Made by a program: the position numbers and the translations under genes. 6,179 nucleotides of DNA from Alphaproteobacteria bacterium (GTDB taxonomy: Bacteria; Pseudomonadota; Alphaproteobacteria; RS24): contig JAPPQG010000218.1 in NCBI GenBank assembly GCA_028816945.1, forward strand, positions 1 through 6,179, written 5' to 3'. Positions 1 through 5,495 of the stretch are shown here, in pieces (positions within the stretch are counted from its first letter, which is position 1; each line of letters opens with the position of its first letter). The notes below the pieces were generated by a model that was not told the DNA's origin, ran no database searches, and saw nothing but the letters and a program-made list of their open reading frames with translations.

Positions 1-655
1 GTAAGAGGCGGTTGCGCTCCCGCATGGCTTTTTCATATTTAGTGCAATTTTTGCGGTGGCCGATAATCAGGGCTTGTGTGAAACGGTCAAAAAATTGCCG
101 CCTTTGGCTTGCATTATCGACAAATAATCTATCCATAGGAGGGGTGAGCCAAAGTTGCGGCACATATTGGGTTAATTGGTTAAAGCCTTTGGCCGGCGCA
201 TGATTGATACGCAAGCGGCGTTTATCCATACTAGCATCCATACCAACGCCTATATGGATTGTGTCGTCTGTTAAATCACTTACAAGTGCAGGTGTATCTG
301 TGCTTGTATTAGGATTGAGATTGGCATTTTCATTGGCACTTACTGGCACTTTGGCGGGCATATTGGGCGGCATATCAATATAGGCCGCCACCGCCCAACC
401 GCCCTTGCCATTTTTGCGGGCAAGATCGTCAAAATGGGCGCGCCGTAAGCCGCGCCCCGGGCCAAGCATAGATATAGATTCTAATATATTCGTCTTGCCC
501 GCGCCATTTTCACCACTTAATGCAACAGGCGCAAGGTCACAATTTAAGTGCAAAGATTCATAGGAGCGAAAATCTGTGAGCTGTAATCGCACCACATGCG
601 GTGTCGCATAAAGCGGGGCGGCCGCCTGAGTCACATTTTGTGCAGAGTCAGCCAA
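1..655 (-). CDS. recF: RecF, DNA replication and repair ATPase (3' end outside window)
   Basis: This is the N-terminal 218 codons of RecF, an SMC-like ABC ATPase that works with RecO and RecR to load RecA at single-stranded gaps. Visible marks are the opening strand VVRLQLTDFRSYE (about residues 21-33), the Walker A loop GENGAGKT (48-55, Lys54), and the family stretches LWLTPPMDRLF and QRRQFFDR near the cut end. The start is inferred to be TTG at 655: the minus strand has AAGG overlapping the dnaN stop codon, 9 bases ahead of this TTG, leaving only 11 bases between the genes. Later GTG codons (634, 595, 592) lack a ribosome-binding site. The gene therefore appears translationally coupled to dnaN. 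Residues about 96-131 form an Asn/Pro/Thr-rich insertion where related proteins, as I recall them, have a short turn. The family call is secure; the start is moderately sure. Confidence 0.95.
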   Translation of the reverse strand, partial: MADSAQNVTQAAAPLYATPHVVRLQLTDFRSYESLHLNCDLAPVALSGENGAGKTNILESISMLGPGRGLRRAHFDDLARKNGKGGWAVAAYIDMPPNMPAKVPVSANENANLNPNTSTDTPALVSDLTDDTIHIGVGMDASMDKRRLRINHAPAKGFNQLTQYVPQLWLTPPMDRLFVDNASQRRQFFDRFTQALIIGHRKNCTKYEKAMRERNRLL

Positions 656-666
656 AAACAGCGACC

Positions 667-1785
667 TTAAACGCGCATCGGCATAAGCACATAAAGTGCC
701 GTATTGTCTTTCTCATCGCGAATAATGGTCGGCGCACTAGAATCAGCAAGTTCAAAAACCGCATTATCACTATCAAATTGTGCTGTAATATCAAGCAAAT
801 AGCTCGCATTAAAGCCAATTTCCATCGGCTCTGACGCATAAGCGGCACTTAATTCATCATGCCCGCTGCCACTTTCCGGATTGGATACAGTAAAAGTGAG
901 AGAATCTGCTTGCAGACCTAATTTCACCGCCCGTGATTTTTCACTCGCAACAGCCGCCACCCTATCCACAGTTTGCCCGAAAGCTTTGGCATCCACAGTC
1001 AGCGTTTTATCATTTTTCGTTGGGATAACCCTATTATAATCGGGGAATTTGCCGTCAATCAATTTAGATGTCAGCACAATATGGGCAAAAGCAAAATTGA
1101 TTTTTGTCTCTGAAACTTGAATCGCAACTTCGCCCTCTGTTTCTTCCAATAATTTATGGACTTCATTGACTGTTTTGCGTGGCACAATAATAGACGGCAT
1201 AGCGTCTGCCCCTTTTGGTTGTGGCATTTCCACAAGGGCTAAACGGTGGCCGTCAGTTGCAACGGCACGCAATAAAGACTTGCCCTCATCTTCTACCGCA
1301 TGCAAATAAATGCCATTGAGATAATAGCGCGTCTCATCGCCTGAAATGGCAAAGCGCGATTTTTCAATTAAGCGGCGCAAATCATCAGCAGGCAAAGTAA
1401 AACTATGCGACATATCGCCAATTTCTATATCGGGAAAATCACTCGCAGGCAGGCTTTGCAATGTAAAAGAGGATTTACCAGAAATTAATTGCAAGCGACT
1501 TTCTGTCTCATCTAGTGAAAGTGTCACTTGTGCGCCTTCTGGTAATTTGCGTACAATATCATATAATATATGGGCGGGCGCGGTGATAGAACCTGCTTCG
1601 CTAATTTCAGCGGCAAGTTTTTCCCGCATTTCAATCTCTAAATCGGTTGCCGTTAAGGCTAATGTGTCATTTTCTGCTTTAAGCATGACATTTGACAAAA
1701 CCTGTATTGTATTACGGCGCTCAACAACGCTTTGCACATGATTAAGTGCTTTGAGTAAGGCACCGCGTTCAATCGTTATTTTCAT
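667..1785 (-). CDS. dnaN: DNA polymerase III beta subunit (sliding clamp)
   Basis: This is a complete 372-residue sliding clamp, the usual length for alphaproteobacteria. The ring-shaped dimer encircles DNA and tethers polymerase III and other partners. The N-terminus MKITIERGALLKALNHVQ, the stretch VVERRNTIQVLSNVML, the LTATDLEIEM segment (about residues 43-52) and the C-terminus YVLMPMRV are characteristic, and the three clamp domains fit the length. The ATG at 1785 is preceded on the minus strand by the purine-rich GAAGAGAGAGCG. Just upstream of that begins a 16-base tandem array, so the repeat reaches almost to the ribosome-binding site. It lies 574 bases downstream of dnaA, a gap with its own predicted promoter, and 11 bases ahead of the recF start, so dnaN-recF is probably one transcript. 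There is no sign of frameshift or truncation. Confidence 0.98.
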   Translation of the reverse strand: MKITIERGALLKALNHVQSVVERRNTIQVLSNVMLKAENDTLALTATDLEIEMREKLAAEISEAGSITAPAHILYDIVRKLPEGAQVTLSLDETESRLQLISGKSSFTLQSLPASDFPDIEIGDMSHSFTLPADDLRRLIEKSRFAISGDETRYYLNGIYLHAVEDEGKSLLRAVATDGHRLALVEMPQPKGADAMPSIIVPRKTVNEVHKLLEETEGEVAIQVSETKINFAFAHIVLTSKLIDGKFPDYNRVIPTKNDKTLTVDAKAFGQTVDRVAAVASEKSRAVKLGLQADSLTFTVSNPESGSGHDELSAAYASEPMEIGFNASYLLDITAQFDSDNAVFELADSSAPTIIRDEKDNTALYVLMPMRV

Positions 1786-1801
1786 TTTCGCTCTCTCTTC
1801 T

Positions 1802-1929
1802 GTTCTTTGGCTCTTCTACTGTTTGGCTCTTCTGCTCTCTAGTTCTTCTGCTCTTTGGCTCTTCTGCTCTCTAGTTTTTCTGCTCTCTGGGCTCTTCTAT
1901 TCTCTAGCTGTTCTGCTCTATCTGGGCTT
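1802..1929 (-). repeat. 16-base tandem repeat array in the dnaN leader, about 7.5 units
   Basis: Consecutive units on the plus strand are 1802-1817, 1818-1833, 1834-1849, 1850-1865, 1866-1881, 1882-1898 (17 bases), 1899-1914 and a partial unit from 1915. The plus-strand consensus is gctctYtRgYtcttct. From the third unit onward, copies with CTAG alternate with copies having TTGG or TGGG, giving a higher-order period of 32 bases. Read as dnaN mRNA the units are like AGAAGAGCCAAAGAGC: purine-rich, nearly free of U and so unlikely to fold. The array ends 16 bases before the dnaN ATG and would be transcribed from the promoter predicted at 2021-2049. Confidence 0.9.
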
Positions 1930-2020
1930 AATCTCTAATAGTCATTTATTTATATGAATCATTCATTTATGTTAATCACTATCTACATCACGCATGTTAA
2001 ATAGGGCTTTTATGATAACC

Positions 2021-2049
2021 ATTCTAACCTAAATTCTTGCTAGATTCAA
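2021..2049 (-). promoter_or_regulatory. Predicted sigma-70-type promoter for dnaN-recF
   Basis: On the minus strand TTGAAT (2049-2044) is followed after exactly 17 bases by TAGAAT (2026-2021), matching -35 and -10 elements well. Transcription would begin near 2014, giving a leader of about 230 bases that includes the whole 16-base repeat array. The -35 sits inside the inverted repeat at 2041-2060. This is inferred from sequence only. Confidence 0.55.
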
Positions 2050-2060
2050 AACCGAATCTA
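2041..2060. promoter_or_regulatory. Inverted repeat with two GANTC sites over the dnaN -35
   Basis: TAGATTC (2041-2047) and GAATCTA (2054-2060) are perfect 7-base arms around a 6-base centre. Each arm contains one GANTC (2043-2047 and 2054-2058), the target of the CcrM methyltransferase of many alphaproteobacteria. The right end of the predicted -35 hexamer overlaps the left arm. A repressor site or a methylation-sensitive element would both fit. Confidence 0.5.
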
Positions 2061-2098
2061 CCCATTTATATAACATTAAAGAAAGAAAATACATATTC

Positions 2099-2180
2099 AA
2101 AATGTCGTATAGACATTTAATGTCTCAGACATTTAATGTCTCATAGGCATTTAATGTGCCTTATTGGCATTTAATATCTT
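2099..2180. repeat. Cluster of palindromic repeats built on GACATT/AATGTC
   Basis: The series is: AATGTC-gtata-GACATT (2101-2117), AGACATT-T-AATGTCT (2111-2125, a palindrome with one central base), an identical copy at 2127-2141, a diverged copy AGGCATTTAATGTGCCT (2145-2161), and a decayed copy GGCATTTAATATC (2166-2178). The copies start at intervals of 16, 18 and 20 bases. They lie about 85-165 bases upstream of the predicted dnaN transcription start. They could be multiple binding sites for a dimeric regulator, or iteron-like replication elements. Confidence 0.8.
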
Positions 2181-2359
2181 ATCGGCTTATTTTTGATAGG
2201 TATAAATAAATGATTGCTCGCTCACCTGCCTTAAATGATAAATTCTCCGTTTTTGCCAATTCTAACCCCTAATAGCCGCAAATCTGCCAAATTAGCCATA
2301 TTGTCTAGCCAAGCCACAAACCCAATTAAGCCCTAAAATCCAATAGTTTCAAAGCCTCA

Positions 2360-3841
2360 TTAAGCTTCAAGACGGCGGCGCAAAGAGGCTACATCCTCAT
2401 TAATGGTCGCATCCGTTTGACATAATTCTTGTATCCGATTGACGGCATGAATGACTGTCGTATGGTCGCGCCCGCCAAATTTTCTGCCAATTTCAGGCAG
2501 AGATAGCATTGTTAATTGTTTGCAAAGATACATGGCAATTTGGCGTGGGCGGGCAATGATTTGCGCACGGCGGGTCGACAACATTTCACTCATACGCAGA
2601 TTATAATAATCTGCCACAATGCGTTGAATTTCCTCAACCGTCACCTGTTTTGCCGAAGTGCGAAGCAAATCCCGCAATTCACTCTTAGCCATTTCAATCG
2701 TTATCAATTTGCTATTAAATGAGGCCGAAGCAATAATGCGCCGCAAAGCCCCTTCTAAATCACGCACATTAGAACTAATGCGGCGGGCAAGAAACTCCAA
2801 TACATCTTCTGTTACAGCAATTTCCTTATTATTGCGTAATAAATTATCCGCTTTCGATTGTAAAATGCCTAGCCGCAATTCATAATCAGTGGGGTGAATA
2901 TCGGCAACCAAGCCACAGCCAAGCCGCGAACAAATGCGGTCACCTATATCTTCAAGGTCGGACGGTGAGCGGTCGGCAGAAATAATAACCTGATGATTTT
3001 TATCAAATAATGTATTGAATGTATGGAAAAATTCCTCCTGTGTTGATTCCTTACCAGCAATAAATTGAATATCATCGACCATTAACACATCTACTTCACG
3101 GAATTGCTGCTTAAAAGTCATTGTGTCTTTGAAGCGCACGGCACGGACAAAATGATACATAAATTTTTCAGCCGAGACATAAAGCACGCGCCTATCAGGA
3201 GTTGAGCGGCGAATCTCCCAAGCAATCGCATGCATTAAATGCGTTTTACCCAAGCCAACCCCGCCATAGAGGAAAAGCGGGTTAAAGACGACTTCGCCAA
3301 CTTCCGCCACACGCCTAGCCGCCGCATGGGCTAATTCATTGGATTTACCGGTAATAAAATTATCAAATGTATAATGTGGGTTAAGGGGGGCGCCAATATC
3401 ATCACGGCTATGTGTTTCAAAAACGGGTTTAGAGCGTGGCCGATAGACAGGTTGCGGGCGCACAATAGGGGCAGGCTCTGTTTGCGGCATATGGTCGCGC
3501 GCCATAATTTCAATGCGTTTAACAATTTTATTCTCAGATTTCCAATGGTTTAGGATGCGTGGCAAATAATGGGTCTCAATCCAACTGCCAATAAAGGGGG
3601 TTGGCGCATGTAAAATGACCCGTTTATTATTGGGTTTAGTGGCTGTGAGGGATTGGAACCAACTATTAAAAGTCGCCTCACCAAGTTCGGCCCGCAAACG
3701 AGAGCGCACGCGTTGCCATTCTTGCATGCATAAATTGGTTTGCGAATCTGCACTTGCCGCACTGCCAAACTGTTTTTGGTTTTGGCTTGGCGCGGTTTTT
3801 GCCATTGCATCCATTTGCTTATTTTTATTTTCTTGTACCAT
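2360..3841 (-). CDS. dnaA: Chromosomal replication initiator protein DnaA
   Basis: A complete 493-residue DnaA, the AAA+ ATPase that melts the origin and loads the helicase. Domain I is about residues 38-112 (EWQRVRSRLRAELGEATFNSWF), followed by a short Pro/Arg-rich linker (about 113-152). The AAA+ core carries Walker A GGVGLGKT (193-200), Walker B VLMVDD (252-257), sensor I near ISADR (287-291), box VII with Arg302 and Arg306 kept, and sensor II RDLEGALRR (360-368). Domain IV has the signature GGRDHTTVIHA (456-466). Two oddities in box VII are Cys304, where K or R is usual, and Cys309, where Trp is nearly always found. ATG at 3841 is chosen because AGAAGGG lies 10 bases upstream; the ATG four bases earlier is out of frame. 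The rhodanese gene lies 203 bases upstream in the same direction. Confidence 0.98.
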   Translation of the reverse strand: MVQENKNKQMDAMAKTAPSQNQKQFGSAASADSQTNLCMQEWQRVRSRLRAELGEATFNSWFQSLTATKPNNKRVILHAPTPFIGSWIETHYLPRILNHWKSENKIVKRIEIMARDHMPQTEPAPIVRPQPVYRPRSKPVFETHSRDDIGAPLNPHYTFDNFITGKSNELAHAAARRVAEVGEVVFNPLFLYGGVGLGKTHLMHAIAWEIRRSTPDRRVLYVSAEKFMYHFVRAVRFKDTMTFKQQFREVDVLMVDDIQFIAGKESTQEEFFHTFNTLFDKNHQVIISADRSPSDLEDIGDRICSRLGCGLVADIHPTDYELRLGILQSKADNLLRNNKEIAVTEDVLEFLARRISSNVRDLEGALRRIIASASFNSKLITIEMAKSELRDLLRTSAKQVTVEEIQRIVADYYNLRMSEMLSTRRAQIIARPRQIAMYLCKQLTMLSLPEIGRKFGGRDHTTVIHAVNRIQELCQTDATINEDVASLRRRLEA

Positions 3842-3872
3842 TCATTAAATACCCTTCTATATATTATGTCTC

Positions 3873-3902
3873 ATTATATTGTCCCGATATTATTCTAATA
3901 TC
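3873..3902 (-). promoter_or_regulatory. Predicted dnaA promoter with palindromic operator
   Basis: On the minus strand a perfect TATAAT (3878-3873) lies about 30 bases ahead of the dnaA start. The matching -35 position (3901-3896, ATATTA) is weak, but it falls within a perfect palindrome, GATATTA-TTC-TAATATC (3886-3902). The weak -35 plus overlapping palindrome suggests a regulated promoter, either activator-dependent or repressed. The leader would be only about 25 bases. Confidence 0.45.
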
Positions 3903-3918
3903 ATGCCCATATCATCTC

Positions 3919-3932
3919 CATGCATATGCATG
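3919..3932. promoter_or_regulatory. Perfect 14-base palindrome CATGCATATGCATG upstream of dnaA
   Basis: The 14 bases are self-complementary with no central gap. They lie about 40 bases upstream of the predicted -10, a position where activators often bind. A few bases further on is TCTATGGATAG (3933-3943), whose minus-strand reading CTATCCATA matches the DnaA box TTATCCACA at only 7 of 9 positions; a role in autoregulation is speculative. Confidence 0.4.
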
Positions 3933-4044
3933 TTCTATGGATAGCAGGTTTATGTGATTGTCATTTTGACGAATATCAATCCATCTTTAATTCAGTTTCA
4001 TTATCAGCTAATTCATTGGCAAACCTCATTTAACTCTGTCTCAT

Positions 4045-4590
4045 TTAATTTTGCCGCCAAGGTAATTGCGCGACCTTCCAGCCATTTAACTGTCCGCGTT
4101 GGCCGTCAGCATTACGCTCCCCTTCAAATCCATTTTGGATATTAAAAGCCTGTTTATAGCCGGCCATTTTTGCGGCCTGTGCGGCGGCCGCTGAACGCGC
4201 GCCCGAACGACATAAAAATAAAACCGACACGGATTTATCTGTGACGGTTTGTTCAAGTGTTGTAATAAAATTTGGGTTAAGTTGCATTTGCGGCGCAATT
4301 TGCCATTCAATTTTCACTAATGGGCGGCCAATAGAAGCAAGGTCAGGCAGACCAACCAACGCCCATTCAGCCTGTGTGCGTACATCTACAAGCACAGATT
4401 CGCTCTGTGTCTGCAAAATATGCCAAGCCTTTTTAGGCGTTATATTATCTATTTCGGTGAGTGTTTTATCACTTTGTGTAAGGAATTGATTTTGCTTAAC
4501 ATTTAATGGGTGGGAGCGTGCAAAACCGAGATATTGCAAAGCGGAATCGGGGCTAAAATAACGACCAAAATGCCTGCCTGTCGTCTCCAT
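4045..4590 (-). CDS. Single-domain rhodanese-like sulfurtransferase
   Basis: Rhodanese domain proteins carry a persulfide on an active-site Cys and move sulfur or handle cyanide and persulfides; the acceptor here is unknown. With 181 residues from ATG 4590, the fold begins near ITPKKAWHILQ. It then shows VDVRTQAEW (Asp69, Arg71), VGLPDL, the catalytic loop CRSGAR (Cys127-Arg132) and the C-terminal NGFEGE...GW...LPW typical of a cytosolic alphaproteobacterial subtype. ATG 4590 is preferred because AGGGA lies 9 bases upstream. An in-frame ATG at 4611 would add seven residues but has a poorer site. About 42 N-terminal residues precede the usual start of this family; no signal peptide or membrane helix is seen. 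It sits between rpsT and dnaA, same strand, and may share a transcript with dnaA. Confidence 0.9.
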   Translation of the reverse strand: METTGRHFGRYFSPDSALQYLGFARSHPLNVKQNQFLTQSDKTLTEIDNITPKKAWHILQTQSESVLVDVRTQAEWALVGLPDLASIGRPLVKIEWQIAPQMQLNPNFITTLEQTVTDKSVSVLFLCRSGARSAAAAQAAKMAGYKQAFNIQNGFEGERNADGQRGQLNGWKVAQLPWRQN

Positions 4591-4662
4591 TTTTTCAATT
4601 CCCTGTCTCATGCCAATTTGCTTTCCACTGATTAGACATTTGTTAATTAGACGCTCAGTCTG

Positions 4663-4690
4663 CTACTATTTGCCGATTACAATTTGCCGA
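4663..4690. repeat. 14-base tandem duplication upstream of the rhodanese gene
   Basis: Units 4663-4676 (ctactatttgccga) and 4677-4690 (ttacaatttgccga) agree at 12 of 14 positions. They lie 70-100 bases upstream of the rhodanese start and next to the CtrA-type site. Confidence 0.75.
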
Positions 4691-4702
4691 CTCTAGTTAC
4701 GC

Positions 4703-4717
4703 TTAAACGACACTTAA
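4703..4717. promoter_or_regulatory. Candidate CtrA-binding site TTAA-N7-TTAA
   Basis: TTAA (4703-4706), seven bases, then TTAA (4714-4717) matches the full-site consensus of the alphaproteobacterial cell-cycle regulator CtrA. The spacing is exact and the second half is followed by AC. The sequence is also an 11-base direct repeat of CTTAAACG. It lies about 115-125 bases upstream of the rhodanese start, upstream of the rhodanese-dnaA unit. It is the only site with this exact spacing I found in the non-coding parts of the window. Confidence 0.45.
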
Positions 4718-4788
4718 ACGGCGGGCGCAATCAAATGAAAGGCGCGACGGATAATTTAACGATTATACAAATACGGTACTGAACTTAT

Positions 4789-4941
4789 TTAGAAATGGGA
4801 CGCAGAATTTACAAAATACATGTCACAACACATATGGGCGCAACAGTTTAAGTCATAACGACAAAGCCCCTCATATAATAGGCTAACCTGAAATACGCTA
4901 CGCGGGCGACCAATGAGAGATGAGCGATAATGCGAAAACAT
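4789..4941 (-). CDS. Doubtful 50-codon open frame
   Basis: On the minus strand GAGGATAA directly precedes an ATG (4941), opening 50 codons to TAA at 4791-4789. A weak promoter-like pair, TTGCAT-N17-TAACTT, lies just upstream. The product starts MFSHYRSSLIGRPRSVF and has five Cys, four of them in two CC pairs near its middle. I recognise no family and the composition does not look strongly coding, so it may be chance. It is listed because the ribosome-binding site and promoter-like arrangement would permit expression. Confidence 0.15.
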   Translation of the reverse strand: MFSHYRSSLIGRPRSVFQVSLLYEGLCRYDLNCCAHMCCDMYFVNSASHF

Positions 4942-4990
4942 TTATCCTCGACCCCGCAAAGTTAGCAATATATGCAAAGCCATGCAAGAG

Positions 4991-5033
4991 ATATAAATAA
5001 AAATAAGAGATTTTTTTATTTTATTATAATTTA
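4991..5033. other. A/T tract resembling a DNA-unwinding element
   Basis: Only two of 43 bases are G or C. The bases form an A/T-only imperfect inverted repeat (about 4995-5022, centre near 5007) with a T-rich right side. GATTTTTTTATTT (5009-5021) matches the left 13-mer of the E. coli origin (recalled as GATCTATTTATTT) at 11 of 13 positions. The low complexity makes such a match easy by chance. The best nearby DnaA-box-like word is TTATACAAA (4763-4771). Confidence 0.35.
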
Positions 5034-5139
5034 GCCTATCTGCCAAACAATGGCCGACGGCACAGCATTATAAAAGCGAACCGATAGATTAAAATAATGT
5101 TATGCGACAATATGTTAAAACCAATATCGAATGTTAAAG

Positions 5140-5213
5140 AGCCTATCGGCTAGATTGGGGCCAGCCATATAGGGGCCGATGTGCGGCCAATAGGGCAAGT
5201 GATAGATTAGGCT
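5140..5213 (-). terminator. Structured 3' segment after rpsT, possible terminator
   Basis: On the minus strand the last rpsT codon and stop are part of AGCCTAATC (5213-5205), which can pair with GATAGGCT (5147-5140) with one bulged base. Inside lies a GGCCG-CACAT-CGGCC hairpin (5188-5174). ATTGG (5191-5187) can instead pair with CCAAT (5158-5154), an alternative fold. The stem is followed only by CTTTAAC, a poor U tract, so efficient intrinsic termination is doubtful. Confidence 0.35.
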
Positions 5214-5470
5214 AACTTATTAAAACGTTTATGTAGACGCGAGATTTTACGCGCCGCGGCGCGCATATGCAATATGCCTTTTTGCGCACTACGCATAATG
5301 TCCGATTGTGCCATTTGCAGGGCTTCGGCCGCTTGTTTTTTATCGCCTAATTCAATCGCCTTTTCAAGCTTGCGAATAGAGGTGCGCATGCGCGTACGCC
5401 TTATCTTATTGACGAGGCTACGGCGGGCAATTTTGCGTATCATTTTTTTTGCCGATTTAGTATTTGCCAC
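5207..5470 (-). CDS. rpsT: 30S ribosomal protein S20
   Basis: A complete 87-residue S20, a small, very basic helical protein that binds 16S rRNA early in 30S assembly. The start (M)ANTKSAKK, the RR-rich helix segments and the ending AARKISRLHKRFNKLA are typical, as is the length. The start codon is GTG at 5470, with AGGA eight bases upstream. A non-ATG start in a ribosomal protein gene could tune its yield; S20 of E. coli also uses a non-ATG start and represses its own translation. A strong predicted promoter lies about 130 bases upstream, and the leader contains four 14-base tandem repeats. Placement upstream of dnaA is common in alphaproteobacteria, though here a rhodanese gene intervenes. 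Confidence 0.97.
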   Translation of the reverse strand: MANTKSAKKMIRKIARRSLVNKIRRTRMRTSIRKLEKAIELGDKKQAAEALQMAQSDIMRSAQKGILHMRAAARKISRLHKRFNKLA

Positions 5471-5495
5471 GAAATATATCCTATATCTAGCTTAT

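Larger units (their letters stand above)
1786..2359. other. dnaA-dnaN intergenic region
   Basis: These 574 bases hold no recognisable gene. Reading on the minus strand from dnaA to dnaN, they contain about 130 bases with a short open frame (GTG 2317 to TAA 2233, or ATG 2299), a palindromic repeat cluster (about 2099-2180), a predicted promoter with an inverted repeat over its -35 (2021-2060), an AT-rich stretch with ATGAAT-C-ATTCAT at 1954-1966, and a 16-base tandem array (1802-1929). I see no G+C hairpin followed by a T run after dnaA, so readthrough into dnaN is possible. In many bacteria the origin lies between dnaA and dnaN, but no good TTATCCACA box is seen here. Confidence 0.8.
4612..5206. 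other. Intergenic region between rpsT and the rhodanese gene
   Basis: These 595 bases hold no convincing gene. Supported contents, from right to left, are a structured segment after rpsT (5140-5213), an almost pure A/T tract (4991-5033), a weak 50-codon open frame with a ribosome-binding-like GAGG (4941-4789), a CtrA-type site (4703-4717) and a 14-base tandem duplication (4663-4690). ATTAGAC also occurs twice at 15-base spacing (4631 and 4646). No tRNA or known small RNA was recognised. Confidence 0.75.

Noticed and set aside
648..848. Open frames overlapping dnaN, dnaA, the rhodanese and the methyltransferase in other frames or strands
   Set aside because: They show no family features and lie entirely over well-supported genes, so they are shadows.
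962..970. CTATCCACA, an 8-of-9 DnaA box; similarly TTATCCATA at 222-230
   Set aside because: Single isolated matches inside the dnaN and recF coding sequences, explained by the codons. No cluster accompanies them.
1751..1957. 68-codon plus-strand open frame rich in Leu, Ser and Phe, resembling a membrane peptide
   Set aside because: It is the opposite-strand reading of the CT-rich 16-base array and the dnaN start. Its hydrophobicity comes from the repeat, and it has no ribosome-binding site.
1956..1960. General enrichment or depletion of GANTC sites
   Set aside because: GANTC occurs many times, also inside coding regions, at about the frequency expected for the base composition. Only the paired sites in the promoter palindrome were kept.
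1802..2180. Repeats between dnaA and dnaN as a CRISPR array
   Set aside because: Units are directly adjacent or palindromic with 1-6 base gaps, with no unique spacers, and no cas genes are present.
4030..4048. Second TTAA pair near the rhodanese stop as a CtrA site
   Set aside because: The spacing between the TTAA words is 11 bases instead of 7, and one overlaps the rhodanese stop codon.
4754..4858. Plus-strand mini-frames of 15-18 codons in the rpsT-rhodanese gap
   Set aside because: They are too short, lack ribosome-binding sites, and are of a size expected by chance.
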